Shown here piece after piece: positions 34,623 through 43,450 of a DNA stretch of 64,000 nt. The stretch is from an uncultured Flavobacterium sp. Lineage in GTDB: Bacteria > Bacteroidota > Bacteroidia > Flavobacteriales > Flavobacteriaceae. The position numbers and the translations under genes were made by a program. How positions within the stretch are numbered: position 1 is the first letter of the stretch; every line of letters starts with the position of its first letter. The notes beneath the pieces were generated by a model that worked only from the letters and a program-made list of their open reading frames with translations, did not search any database and was not told where the DNA came from. The stretch is from NCBI RefSeq assembly GCF_943913405.1, contig NZ_CALTYA010000007.1, positions 1 to 64,000 of the forward strand, read 5' to 3'.

Positions 34623-35271
34623 GACAGTAATTTTTGATATGGACGGCGTAATTGTAGACACAGAACCCGTTCACAGATACGCTTATTTTCATCATTTTGA
34701 CGAATTAAATATTCCGGTGACAGACGAAATGTTTGCGACATTTACAGGAAATTCAACTCGAAATGTTTTCCAAAAATTGAAGGACATTTTTAATTTGGAT
34801 CATGAAGTAGAAAATCTGATACAGAGAAAAAGAAACATTTTCAATGATGCTTTTGACACGAAGGAAGATTTGCATTTGCTCGATGGTGTTGAAAATTTGA
34901 TCAAAGATTTATACAATAACGGAATTCAATTGATCGTAGCTTCTTCGGCTTCAAAAGTCACAATTGACAGAGTTTTCAAGCGTTTTCACCTGCACCAATA
35001 TTTTTCAGATATTGTCAGCGGTGAAGATTTTCCGAAGTCAAAACCGCATCCGGCAATTTTTGAACATGCGGCTTCACTATCAATGGCGCCAAAAAACGAA
35101 TGCATCGTGATTGAAGATTCTTCCAATGGAATTCAGGCTTCAGTTGCAGCAGGGATTTTCTGTGTAGGCTACAACAGCGAACATTCAAAACTGCAAGATT
35201 TGTCAAAAGCCGATTTGATTATCAATCATTTCAACGAATTATCTGCCGAAAAAATTAAGAATTTAAAATAA
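34615..35271 (+). CDS. HAD phosphatase, beta-phosphoglucomutase-like, copy 1
   Basis: The 218-residue protein is a class I HAD enzyme with a helical cap (about 15-80). Motif I is FDMDGVIVDTE (Asp8 nucleophile, Asp10 acid/base), motif II VASSAS, motif III Lys in GEDFPKSKPHP, motif IV IEDSSNGIQAS. The DGVIVDTEPVH sequence is typical of the beta-phosphoglucomutase and sugar-phosphate phosphatase group; the substrate cannot be assigned. It overlaps tcdA by 8 bp and is followed 6 bp later by a close paralogue. Confidence 0.88.
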   Translation: MIKTVIFDMDGVIVDTEPVHRYAYFHHFDELNIPVTDEMFATFTGNSTRNVFQKLKDIFNLDHEVENLIQRKRNIFNDAFDTKEDLHLLDGVENLIKDLYNNGIQLIVASSASKVTIDRVFKRFHLHQYFSDIVSGEDFPKSKPHPAIFEHAASLSMAPKNECIVIEDSSNGIQASVAAGIFCVGYNSEHSKLQDLSKADLIINHFNELSAEKIKNLK

Positions 35272-35277
35272 AAAATA

Positions 35278-35934
35278 ATGATTAAAACCGTGATTTTTGA
35301 CATGGACGGCGTTCTGGTAAACAGCGAGCCGTTGCATCACGAAGTAAGCTCAATACAATTTAAAGATTTGAATATTGATGTAACTGAAGATATATATTCC
35401 ACATTTACAGGCAATTCCAATAAAATGATTTATAAAAAGCTGAAAGACCGATTTCAGCTTCCGCATGAAATTGACGATTTGATTTTAGCCAAAAACAATC
35501 TTTTTATTGACGCTTTTGACAAAAAAGAAGATCTGCATTTGATGCCTGGCGTAAAAGATTTGATTATTGATTTGCACAAAAATGGAATCCAGTTAGTCGT
35601 AGCTTCTTCTTCAGAAATGGCGATTATCAATAAAGTTTTTGAGCGTTTTGATTTGAACCAATATTTCATGCATAAAATCAGTGGCGAAGATTTTCCAGAA
35701 TCAAAACCAAATCCAGCGATTTTTTTAAAAGCGGCATCGCTTTCTGAAACTCCAATCGAGCAGTGCATTGTAATTGAAGACAGTACGAACGGAATCAAAG
35801 CGGCAAATGCAGCAGGGATATTCTGCATCGCTTATAAAAGCGAAGGCGTTGACAGCCAAGATCAGTCTTTGGCTGACGTAATTGTTTATGATTTCAAGGA
35901 TTTAAATTTTGAGAAAATCAAGAATATAAATTAG
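35278..35934 (+). CDS. HAD phosphatase, beta-phosphoglucomutase-like, copy 2
   Basis: The 218-residue protein is the same length as its upstream neighbour and aligns without gaps by eye: FDMDGVLVNSEPLH (Asp8, Asp10), LVVASSSEM, SGEDFPESKPNPAI and VIEDSTNGIKAANAAG. The two are clearly a tandem duplication that has diverged. Motif I has Asn-Ser in place of Asp-Thr after the nucleophile loop, and the cap differs around residues 15-80, so the substrates may differ. It is the last gene of the operon and is followed by a terminator. Confidence 0.88.
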   Translation: MIKTVIFDMDGVLVNSEPLHHEVSSIQFKDLNIDVTEDIYSTFTGNSNKMIYKKLKDRFQLPHEIDDLILAKNNLFIDAFDKKEDLHLMPGVKDLIIDLHKNGIQLVVASSSEMAIINKVFERFDLNQYFMHKISGEDFPESKPNPAIFLKAASLSETPIEQCIVIEDSTNGIKAANAAGIFCIAYKSEGVDSQDQSLADVIVYDFKDLNFEKIKNIN

Positions 35935-35955
35935 AAAAACTTCCTAAAAAAATAT

Positions 35956-35983
35956 AAAAGCTTCCAAAATTGGGAGCTTTTTT
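35956..35983 (+). terminator. Rho-independent terminator of the tcdA-HAD operon
   Basis: AAAGCTTCC (35957-35965) pairs with GGGAGCTTT (35972-35980), with one T-G pair, and a T-run follows. It starts 22 bp behind the stop of HAD copy 2. Confidence 0.88.
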
Positions 35984-36245
35984 GTTTTAGAAACTATTCA
36001 ATTTTCTGAAAGAATTTTATTGCAATACAATACTTTGAAATCTTACACGTTTGAAAAACAGTATTTTCCCATTTTATAAGATTAAATCATAAATATTACA
36101 GAAAATTCGCCTATAAATTTTGCAATCAATAATTATTATAGGATTTTTGGACGCAAATAAATAGTATCAATTCCCTAAAATTAATTTATATGAAAAAATA
36201 AAAACAGCTTTATCATAATCTTCAACAATCAAAATCAATCAAAAA
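35984..36245 (+). promoter_or_regulatory. AT-rich leader region of the TonB receptor gene
   Basis: The 262-bp gap before the TonB receptor should hold its promoter. I see no exact TTTG-N19-TAnnTTTG match and no clear Fur-like palindrome, so the control of this pair stays open. Confidence 0.3.
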
Positions 36246-38615
36246 ATGTTCAAATTACAAATTACAATCTTATTGTTTTTTGCCCTAATTGTCTCGGGGT
36301 TTTCCCAGCAAAAATTTGCAATCAGTGGCACAATTTCTGACTCAAGCAGCAATGAAACATTAATCGGAGTCAATGTTTATGTTCCTTCACTCAAAATAGG
36401 AACAACTACCAACGAATATGGCTTCTACTCTCTTTCACTTCCAAAAGGCGATTATGAAATCGAAATCAGCTACATCGGATTTCAGACCATCAAGCAAAAT
36501 ATTTCGCTTACTCAAAACACAAAAATCAACCATTCTCTTACCGGAAATAGCGAAAATCTAGAAGAAGTCGTCATTACTGAAAAGAGCAAAAGCAACATCC
36601 GAAAGGCTGAAATGAGCGTCAACAGGCTTTCAATCGAAACAATCAAAAAAATGCCCGTTGTTTTAGGAGAAGTAGACGTTTTAAAATCAATTTTATTGCT
36701 TCCGGGTGTTACAAATGCTGGAGAAGGCGCTTCTGGATTTAATGTCAGAGGCGGTGGCGCAGATCAAAATTTGATTCTTTTAGATGAAGCCACGATTTAT
36801 AATTCTTCGCATGTTTTTGGCTTTTTCTCCGTATTTAATTCAGACGCAATTAAGGATTTGAAATTGTACAAAGGAGGAATTCCGGCACGTTATGGAGGTC
36901 GAGTTTCCTCTGTTTTAGATGTTTACCAGAAAGATGGAAACTCCAAAAATTTTCACATGAATGGCGGCATTGGCTTGATTTCGAGCCGACTTCTTGCTGA
37001 AGGTCCGATTGTGAAAGACAAAGGTTCATTTTTAGTTGCGGGCCGTGGTTCTTATGCTCACTTATTTTTGAAACTTTCTGACAATGACAATACGGCTTAT
37101 TTCTATGATTTAAATGCCAAATTGAATTACAAGCTAAACGAAAACAATAACTTATATTTTTCAGGCTATTTTGGAAGAGATGTTTTTGGAATTGCTGACA
37201 GTTTTGAAAATACTTACGGAAATTCCACCTTAAATCTTCGCTGGAATCACTTATTTTCAGATCAATTGTTTACAAATTTATCCTTGATTTACAGCGATTA
37301 TTATTACGGTTTAAAGCTAGATCTAGTTGGATTTAACTTTGATTTAGGCATTAAAAACTACAATTTAAAATATGATTTCAAGCATTATGTTTCTGATAAA
37401 TTTAAGCTTAATTATGGCGTAAATGCGATTTATTATGATTTCAATCCCGGAACAATTAAACCGACTGGAAATTCTTCAGGAATAAATTATCAGCAATTTG
37501 AGAAAAAATATGCTTTAGAACCAGCTACTTACATTGAAGCCGAACATCAAATTTCGGATAAAATCTCTTTAATGTATGGGTTGAGATATAGCCTTTTCTA
37601 TCGTTTGGGAGAATCGAATATCAATATTTATGAGAATAATCAGGCGGTAACTTTTAATGAAGATTTCCAGATTTATGAAAAAGCGACGCCAATCGGTTCG
37701 CGTTATTATGACAAGAATGAAACCGTTGCTTCTTTCAATAATTTAGAGCCAAGAGTCGCTGTTTCTTTTGCTGTAAATGACGATGAATCGCTGAAAATGA
37801 GCTACAACCGAATGACGCAATACTTGCAATTGATTTCAAACACTACCTCGCCTACTCCTTTGGATGTTTGGACGCCGAGCGATCAATTTATCAAGCCACA
37901 AATTGCCGACCAGTTTGCTTTTGGCTACTTTAGGAATTTCAAAAATGATGATTATTCTTTGGAAGTTGAAACTTTTTACAAAGACATAAAAAATCGCCTT
38001 GATTATATTGACGGAGCCGATTTAATTGCAAATGAAAATATCGAACAGATCATTTTAAACGGAAAAATACGCGCTTACGGACTAGAAGTAATGTTCAAGA
38101 AAAATACAGGAAAATTCAACGGCTGGATTTCTTATACTCTGTCAAGATCTGAACAGCAAACACCTGGCAGAAATGCGAATGAGCCTGGAATCAATAACGG
38201 AAAATGGTACCGTTCTGCATACGATAAAACGCATAATCTGGCCGTAACAAGCGCTTATAACCTGAATGAAAAATGGTCATTTGGAGCGAATTTCGCATTG
38301 CAATCCGGCCAGCCAGTTACCTATCCGAATGGGCAATATCAATACCAGGGAATTACAATTCCTAGTTATGGCTTGCGCAATGAAGACAGGCTTCCAGCAT
38401 ATCATCACTTAGATATTTCTGCAACTTACACGCCAAAACCAGAAAAGAAAAAAGGCTGGCAAGGCGAATGGGTTTTCAGCATTTATAACCTTTATTCGAG
38501 GTCAAATGCAGCTTCAATCAGCTTCAGGCAAGATGAAATCACAGGAAGAAATGAGGCGGTAAGGCTTTCGATATTCGGAATCGTTCCAGGAATCAGTTAT
38601 AATTTCAAATTTTAA
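36246..38615 (+). CDS. TonB-dependent receptor with CarboxypepD_reg domain
   Basis: The 789-residue protein has a signal peptide (LQITILLFFALIVSGFSQ), a CarboxypepD_reg-like domain (about 24-110; FAISGTISDSSSNETLIGVN, YGFYSLSLPKGDYEIEISYI), a plug (about 125-235; LLPGVTNAGEGASGFNVRGG, LILLDEATIYNSSHVFGFFS, YKGGIPARYGGRVSSVLDVY) and a beta-barrel ending in ISYNFKF. The plug sequence differs from SusC and belongs to the general TonB receptor group usually paired with DUF4249 lipoproteins. The ligand is unknown; a siderophore, peptide or other complex is possible. It is 13 bp upstream of the DUF4249 gene. Confidence 0.9.
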   Translation: MFKLQITILLFFALIVSGFSQQKFAISGTISDSSSNETLIGVNVYVPSLKIGTTTNEYGFYSLSLPKGDYEIEISYIGFQTIKQNISLTQNTKINHSLTGNSENLEEVVITEKSKSNIRKAEMSVNRLSIETIKKMPVVLGEVDVLKSILLLPGVTNAGEGASGFNVRGGGADQNLILLDEATIYNSSHVFGFFSVFNSDAIKDLKLYKGGIPARYGGRVSSVLDVYQKDGNSKNFHMNGGIGLISSRLLAEGPIVKDKGSFLVAGRGSYAHLFLKLSDNDNTAYFYDLNAKLNYKLNENNNLYFSGYFGRDVFGIADSFENTYGNSTLNLRWNHLFSDQLFTNLSLIYSDYYYGLKLDLVGFNFDLGIKNYNLKYDFKHYVSDKFKLNYGVNAIYYDFNPGTIKPTGNSSGINYQQFEKKYALEPATYIEAEHQISDKISLMYGLRYSLFYRLGESNINIYENNQAVTFNEDFQIYEKATPIGSRYYDKNETVASFNNLEPRVAVSFAVNDDESLKMSYNRMTQYLQLISNTTSPTPLDVWTPSDQFIKPQIADQFAFGYFRNFKNDDYSLEVETFYKDIKNRLDYIDGADLIANENIEQIILNGKIRAYGLEVMFKKNTGKFNGWISYTLSRSEQQTPGRNANEPGINNGKWYRSAYDKTHNLAVTSAYNLNEKWSFGANFALQSGQPVTYPNGQYQYQGITIPSYGLRNEDRLPAYHHLDISATYTPKPEKKKGWQGEWVFSIYNLYSRSNAASISFRQDEITGRNEAVRLSIFGIVPGISYNFKF

Positions 38616-38628
38616 TTATAAAAATACG

Positions 38629-39444
38629 ATGAAAAATTTAAGATATATAGTACTATTATTGATTGCTATTTTTACAGCTTCCTGCGAAGATGTTGTTGAT
38701 GTCGATCTAAATACTGCGCCACCAAAACTTGTGATCGATGCTTCGATTATTTGGCAAAAAGGCACTCTTGGAAATGAACAAAGAATAAAACTTACTACCA
38801 CGACTGGTTATTATGAAACTGCAATTCCGCCCGCTTCTGGCGCTACAGTTTTTATTACTGACAGCAATAATACTGTTTTTACTTTCACAGAATATCAGCA
38901 AAGCGGCGAGTATTTTTGCGCTAATTTCCTGCCAGTTTTGAATACCGATTATGTGCTGACTGTAGTTTATAAAAATGAAACTTACACCGCAAAAGAAACC
39001 CTGAAACCTGCACCGCGAATTGAAAGATTTGAGCAAAGAAATGATGGCGGATTTTCAGGAGATGAAATCGAAATAAAGATATTCTACAATGACAACGGCG
39101 CTACAGAAGATTATTATTTGACAAGATACAAGCCAAGTTTTACCGCAATTCCGAGTTTTGATTCTGTGAGCGACGAATTTTTTCAAGGAAATCAGATCTT
39201 TGCTTTTTACAGCCATGAAGATTTAAAATCAGGTGATACGCTAGATTTTTCAATTCTAGGAATTTCAAAAACCTATTACAATTATATGAATATTTTAGCA
39301 GGAATTGTCGGAAGTGGCGGACCATTTCAAACACCTCCCGCGACTTTGCGCGGCAATGTTGTGAACACTACAAATTTTGACAATTATTCTTTAGGCTATT
39401 TCAATGTTTCCGAAATGGATTCTAAGCAATATTTAGTAGAATAA
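38629..39444 (+). CDS. DUF4249 lipoprotein, partner of TonB receptor
   Basis: The 271-residue lipoprotein (lipobox TASC, Cys19, then EDVVDVDLN) has the DUF4249 pattern: PPKLVIDASIIW, then Ig-like strands (ASGATVFITDSNNTVFTF, NTDYVLTVVYKNETYTAKET) and the late TTNFDNYSLGYFNVSEMDSK motif. DUF4249 proteins nearly always follow a TonB receptor of the type found upstream and are taken as surface lipoprotein partners, by analogy to SusD. The function is inferred from the pairing. A terminator follows directly. Confidence 0.87.
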   Translation: MKNLRYIVLLLIAIFTASCEDVVDVDLNTAPPKLVIDASIIWQKGTLGNEQRIKLTTTTGYYETAIPPASGATVFITDSNNTVFTFTEYQQSGEYFCANFLPVLNTDYVLTVVYKNETYTAKETLKPAPRIERFEQRNDGGFSGDEIEIKIFYNDNGATEDYYLTRYKPSFTAIPSFDSVSDEFFQGNQIFAFYSHEDLKSGDTLDFSILGISKTYYNYMNILAGIVGSGGPFQTPPATLRGNVVNTTNFDNYSLGYFNVSEMDSKQYLVE

Positions 39445-39463
39445 TTTTAGTGCTATTTTATTA

Positions 39464-39496
39464 AAAACCCTTGAGAAATCAGGGGTTTTCTTTTTT
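39464..39496 (+). terminator. Rho-independent terminator with GAAA tetraloop
   Basis: Eleven base pairs (39464-39474 with 39479-39489, one T-G pair) close a GAAA loop, followed by a T-run. It ends the TonB receptor/DUF4249 unit. Confidence 0.92.
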
Positions 39497-39582
39497 ATAA
39501 AATATTTCATGCACATGATATTTATCAGTTTTTTAGTCAGCCTGTTTTCTAATATTTGCAGGCTAATCCCTAAAAAATCAGC

Positions 39583-41385
39583 ATGAATAATTCACAACTT
39601 CATACTTTTCATATTCCTGTAATGGGACTCGCCTACACGATCGACAGTCCGATTCGTGTCGCACAATTCGGAATTTCTTCTGTAATTTCAATCATGGATG
39701 ATGATCTTATGGAGAAACTGAATGCTTTTTACAGCAAGAAATTTCATTTTCAATATGAGGAAATTACGCAGAAAATACATGATTTCAGAGCCAAGAGAAT
39801 TACGTCCTATTTAAATCTTGTAGATAAAATCGTAAAGGAGAAATTTGAGAAATTCAAAGCTGAAATTATGGAAAGCAAAACAGCTTTAGAGAATTATATT
39901 GCCATGCTTCCAAACCAGTCAGAAATCAAATTGAAGTTTCAGGAAATATTGCAAAATGGCGCATCGGCGAAAGATACGCTCTTGCAATTCATCGAAAAAA
40001 ATCTTGTTGCAGGTGATATTGACGTAAACATAATGACGAAAGTCGACAAAGAAAATTTCAGCCAAAGAAAACCGCTTCCGTCAATTTTCAATGATGCGCA
40101 CGCCGCTTTGAGAGGTTTTGCAAATAGCGATTTAGAATCTTCTGTAGTTTTTTCTGCCGGAATGAATCCTTCTTTATATGGTTATTTGGAAGATTTCAGT
40201 GATTTTTTTCCAGATGAAAATTATAAATTGAAAAAGAAAATCATGTTAAAAGTAAGCGATTTCAGATCCGCAATGATTCAAGGAAATTATCTGGCCAAAA
40301 AAGGACTTTGGGTTTCTGAATACCGCATAGAATCTGGGTTAAATTGTGGCGGACACGCTTTTGCAACGGACGGATTTTTATTAGGATTTATTCTAGAGGA
40401 ATTTAAAAACAAGAAATTAGAATTGGTAAATTCCGCACATGAATTAATGATAAAAGCTTTACTTCAAAAAGGATTTTCTGTACCTGATTCTCCCTTGGAA
40501 CTCAAAATTACGGTTCAAGGTGGCGTTGGAACTTCTGAAGAACACGAATTTTTATTAAACCACTATAAAGTAGATTCTGTGGGTTGGGGTTCGCCGTTTT
40601 TATTAGTTCCAGAAGCGACTTCAGTAGATGCAGAAACTCGAAAATTACTTAGTAAAGCGACCGAAAACGAATTATTCTTGAGCCATATTTCTCCATTGGG
40701 AATTCCTTTTAACAGCGTAAAAGGAACTACGAATGAAGCTTTAAAACAGCACAGAATTTCACAAGGAAAATTCGGAAGCTCTTGTCCGAAAAAGTATTTA
40801 GAACTCAATAAAGAATTCTCTGGAAAAGCAATTTGCACGGCTTCAAGAAAATATCAAGAGCAGAAATTAAACGAATTGGAAGAAGAAAAAAGTGCTATTT
40901 CAGAAACAGAATTCATCCAAAAAAGAAAAAAAATACTAGAAAAATCATGTCTTTGCGTAGGTCTTTCAAACGCATCTTTGATTGAAAATAATTTACCTTT
41001 AAAAGGCGAATCACAAGGAATTGTAGTCTGCCCAGGACCAAATATGGCTTACTTTACAGAAGAAATTTCGCTTTTGAGAATGATCAAGCATATTTATGGA
41101 AACGATAATGTGATTTCGGTAAAAAACAGGCCTCATTTTTTTATGAAAGAATTAAAAATGTATACCGATTATCTGAAAAAAGAAATTGAAAATTCAGTTT
41201 TAGAAACTTCAAAAATGGCTTGGAAAAAAATCGAAAAATTCCGCCAGAATCTTTTGGAAGGTATTCAATATTATGAAAATATTTTTACTGAAACAACTTA
41301 CTTTCAAGCAGAAAAAGAAACAATTTTGCTTGAATTACAAAAAATAAAAAATTCGGTCGAGAGTTTTGAAGCTATAGTTTTATAG
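39583..41385 (+). CDS. Cysteine-bearing conserved protein of unknown function, 600 aa
   Basis: Not assigned to a named family. The 600-residue protein is cytoplasmic. Its N-terminus (HIPVMGLAYTIDSPIRVAQF then GISSVISIMDDDLMEKL) looks like the first strand-loop of a TIM-barrel oxidoreductase, and a later part carries HRISQGKFGSSCPKKYLEL, ITVQGGVGTSEEHEFLLNHY and SVGWGSPFLLVPEATSVD. Six cysteines sit in conserved-looking turns: NCGGHAF, SSCPKKY, ICTASRKY, SCLCVGL and VVCPGPN, a pattern that could bind an iron-sulfur cluster or another metal. The region about 60-115 is helical. I recall similar proteins in other Bacteroidota genomes but no function. It stands alone between a terminator and a large hairpin. 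Confidence 0.65.
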   Translation: MNNSQLHTFHIPVMGLAYTIDSPIRVAQFGISSVISIMDDDLMEKLNAFYSKKFHFQYEEITQKIHDFRAKRITSYLNLVDKIVKEKFEKFKAEIMESKTALENYIAMLPNQSEIKLKFQEILQNGASAKDTLLQFIEKNLVAGDIDVNIMTKVDKENFSQRKPLPSIFNDAHAALRGFANSDLESSVVFSAGMNPSLYGYLEDFSDFFPDENYKLKKKIMLKVSDFRSAMIQGNYLAKKGLWVSEYRIESGLNCGGHAFATDGFLLGFILEEFKNKKLELVNSAHELMIKALLQKGFSVPDSPLELKITVQGGVGTSEEHEFLLNHYKVDSVGWGSPFLLVPEATSVDAETRKLLSKATENELFLSHISPLGIPFNSVKGTTNEALKQHRISQGKFGSSCPKKYLELNKEFSGKAICTASRKYQEQKLNELEEEKSAISETEFIQKRKKILEKSCLCVGLSNASLIENNLPLKGESQGIVVCPGPNMAYFTEEISLLRMIKHIYGNDNVISVKNRPHFFMKELKMYTDYLKKEIENSVLETSKMAWKKIEKFRQNLLEGIQYYENIFTETTYFQAEKETILLELQKIKNSVESFEAIVL

Positions 41386-41406
41386 AATTTCCATGACAAA
41401 AACTAA

Positions 41407-41452
41407 AGGCAAAAATAAGATCGCTTTATCAAAGCAATTACTATTTTTGCCT
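41407..41452 (+). repeat. Nested perfect inverted repeat
   Basis: AGGCAAAAATA (41407-41417) pairs with TATTTTTGCCT (41442-41452), 11 bp without mismatch. Inside it GCTTT (41423-41427) pairs with AAAGC (41431-41435). It may act as the terminator of the 600-residue gene, since a T-rich stretch follows. The 3' arm also holds TATTTTTG, a possible -7 box for the alkC-like gene 30 bp downstream. Confidence 0.6.
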
Positions 41453-41479
41453 AAGTTTTAATTTCTATAATTTCTTAAA

Positions 41480-42577
41480 ATGAGCGCGCTAAAAGACATT
41501 TATTCTCCAGAATTCTATAATCGTTTTTCAAATAGTTTACTGCAAGTTCTTCCTGATTTTGATAAAAACTTTTTCATCAAAAAGATTTTTACGCCTGCTT
41601 TTTCGAGTATGGAATTGAAGGAAAGAATGCGCCATACGACGAAAGTTTTACATGAATTTCTACCCGTAAATTTTAATGAGGCATTTTCAATTATAGAAAA
41701 ACTGATCGCGAAACTTCGAGAAAATCATGGAAACGGCGAAAGTCTTGCTTATATTTTTATTCCCGATTATATTGAAATTTATGGCATTGACGATTATGAA
41801 ACTTCGGTAAAAGCGATTGAATTTACTACTCAATTTATTAGTTGTGAATTCGGAATTCGTCCTTTTCTTATCAAATATCCTGATATGCTGGCGCAGATGA
41901 AAGTTTGGTCAAAACACGAAAGCCACAAAGTTAGGCGTTTGGCAAGCGAAGGAAGCCGTTCAAAATTGCCTTGGGCGATGGCGGTTCCTGATTTGAAGAA
42001 AAATCCTGATTTGGTGATTGAAATTTTAGAAAATTTAAAAGCCGATTCTTCAGAATATGTCCGCAGAAGCGTTGCCAATAACTTAAACGATATTGCAAAA
42101 GATCATCCTGAAAAAGTATTAGAAATTGCCCGGAATTGGAAAGGAATTTCGAAAGAAACCGATGCAATTGTAAAACACGGCGCGCGAACTTTATTGAAAC
42201 AAGGCCATCCTGAAATTTTAAAAATTTATGGCTTGGACAGCAAAAATATTGAAGTTTCAAACTTTGAGATTCTTACGCCAAAAGTAAAAATTGGAGAGAG
42301 CTTGGAATTTTCTTTTACAGTAAAAAACGACAACAATACTAACCAAATCGTGAGGCTTGAATATGGAGTTTACTATAAAAAGTCAAAAGGGCATCTGGCT
42401 AAGAAAGTGTTCAAGATCAGCGAAAAAGAGTATCTTCCGAATGAAATTATAAACATCCGAAGAAAACAATCTTTCAAAATTATCACGACGCGCGTTTTTT
42501 ATGCCGGAATGCACCAGCTTTCGATAATTGCTAACGGTGAGGAAAAAATGCTGAAAGATTTTGAAATTGAATTTTAG
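41480..42577 (+). CDS. alkC: AlkC-like DNA alkylation repair glycosylase
   Basis: The 365-residue protein has the HEAT-like repeat region of the AlkC/AlkD superfamily (about 1-255), with the AlkC-type motif HESHKVRRLASEGSRSKLPW and the later VRRSVANNLNDIAKDHPEKV and GARTLLKQGHPEIL. The last about 100 residues form an Ig-like beta domain (VKIGESLEFSFTVKNDNNTN, FYAGMHQLSIIANGE), as in AlkC proteins with a C-terminal Ig-like domain. Such enzymes remove N3-methyladenine and related cationic lesions. Its stop is adjacent (no gap) to the convergent YchJ gene. Confidence 0.85.
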   Translation: MSALKDIYSPEFYNRFSNSLLQVLPDFDKNFFIKKIFTPAFSSMELKERMRHTTKVLHEFLPVNFNEAFSIIEKLIAKLRENHGNGESLAYIFIPDYIEIYGIDDYETSVKAIEFTTQFISCEFGIRPFLIKYPDMLAQMKVWSKHESHKVRRLASEGSRSKLPWAMAVPDLKKNPDLVIEILENLKADSSEYVRRSVANNLNDIAKDHPEKVLEIARNWKGISKETDAIVKHGARTLLKQGHPEILKIYGLDSKNIEVSNFEILTPKVKIGESLEFSFTVKNDNNTNQIVRLEYGVYYKKSKGHLAKKVFKISEKEYLPNEIINIRRKQSFKIITTRVFYAGMHQLSIIANGEEKMLKDFEIEF

Positions 42578-42967
42578 CTAGAAGAATTTTCCGTCTACAT
42601 AAAACCACTTTCCGTTCTCGAATTTGAAGGCTGATTTTTCATGATGAATATTTGCCTTAAGCTGTTTATCTAGAAAATAAGCCTTGAATTCAACGGTGTT
42701 TTCAGAGGCATTTAAAACTTCCAGTCGAAGCCAATTATTCGATTTTGACCATTCTAAGATATCGCTTTTTTTGTGGTATTTTCTCGTCGAAATGTGCGTA
42801 GTTGCTACTAAATAATCAGTTTCTTGAGTTGCATAAGCGCTATATCTCGACCGCATTAATTTTTCAGCAGTTGGCGCATTTTCAATACCTTTGATGTAAG
42901 GTTCGCAACAATCTGAAAAAGAATTTCCAGAACCACAATAGCATAATTTTGGGGAATTATTTTGCAT
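42578..42967 (-). CDS. YchJ-like zinc-binding protein
   Basis: The 129-residue protein starts with a SEC-C-type zinc motif (LCYCGSGNSFSDCCEPYI) followed by the YchJ body: APTAEKLMRSRYSAYATQET, DYLVATTH and a C-terminal FKFENGKWFYVDG. The YchJ family has the SEC-C motif and a cystatin-like fold; its role is not settled. It is the last gene of a three-gene minus-strand operon, overlaps the 72-residue gene by 11 bp and abuts alkC tail to tail. Confidence 0.85.
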   Translation of the reverse strand: MQNNSPKLCYCGSGNSFSDCCEPYIKGIENAPTAEKLMRSRYSAYATQETDYLVATTHISTRKYHKKSDILEWSKSNNWLRLEVLNASENTVEFKAYFLDKQLKANIHHEKSAFKFENGKWFYVDGKFF

Positions 42968-43175
42968 TTATTTTTTGATATAATTGATTCAGAAGTACTT
43001 GATAACGGCTGATTTCAATCAATTCTTCGTCTTCTTCGGCATGGTCTAAAAGCTCATCTAAAATTTCGCTAACCGATGTCAGCTTGTTATTCGCCTCTTT
43101 ATTATCGTTTACTGCAATTAAATCAATGATTTCTTGCACGCTATTTTTTAATTCTTCGTAACGTTTGATGTCCAT
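42957..43175 (-). CDS. Small acidic helical protein, 72 aa
   Basis: The protein is almost entirely helical: MDIKRYEELKNSVQEIIDLI, then EILDELLDHAEEDEELIEIS, with a strong negative charge. It may form a coiled coil. No family is recognised. It sits 3 bp after the 50-residue gene and overlaps YchJ by 11 bp, so the three form one transcription unit and are translationally coupled. Confidence 0.65.
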   Translation of the reverse strand: MDIKRYEELKNSVQEIIDLIAVNDNKEANNKLTSVSEILDELLDHAEEDEELIEISRYQVLLNQLYQKINAK

Positions 43176-43178
43176 AAT

Positions 43179-43331
43179 TTAGTCGTTTGGTTCTTTTTCA
43201 GAAGCATTGAATTTATTCATAATTTCTTTCAACTTTTGCTTTCTAAGTTGTTCAGCTTCCTTGTCCATATTCTTTTTCTGATCTGCTTTTTTTTTGTGCT
43301 CTAATCGGTTAGCTTCAGTTCTTCGTCCCAT
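43179..43331 (-). CDS. Small highly charged protein, 50 aa
   Basis: From ATG at 43331 the frame gives a 50-residue, Lys-rich helix (MGRRTEANRLEHKKKADQKK, then NMDKEAEQLRKQKLKEIMNK) ending KEPND. It is too short to appear in a standard open-frame list but fits the operon geometry: 3 bp to the next gene, which overlaps YchJ. It may bind nucleic acid through its basic face; this is inference. Confidence 0.55.
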   Translation of the reverse strand: MGRRTEANRLEHKKKADQKKNMDKEAEQLRKQKLKEIMNKFNASEKEPND

Positions 43332-43450
43332 ATTTATAAAGGAATTTCAGCAAAGATAATCAATTTCAAGTTCTTGCAATTGGTGTGAATGTGGCGGAAG
43401 TTTTTGTCAGATGTATTTCAAAATGAATTATTTTTACAGAAATATTCCGC

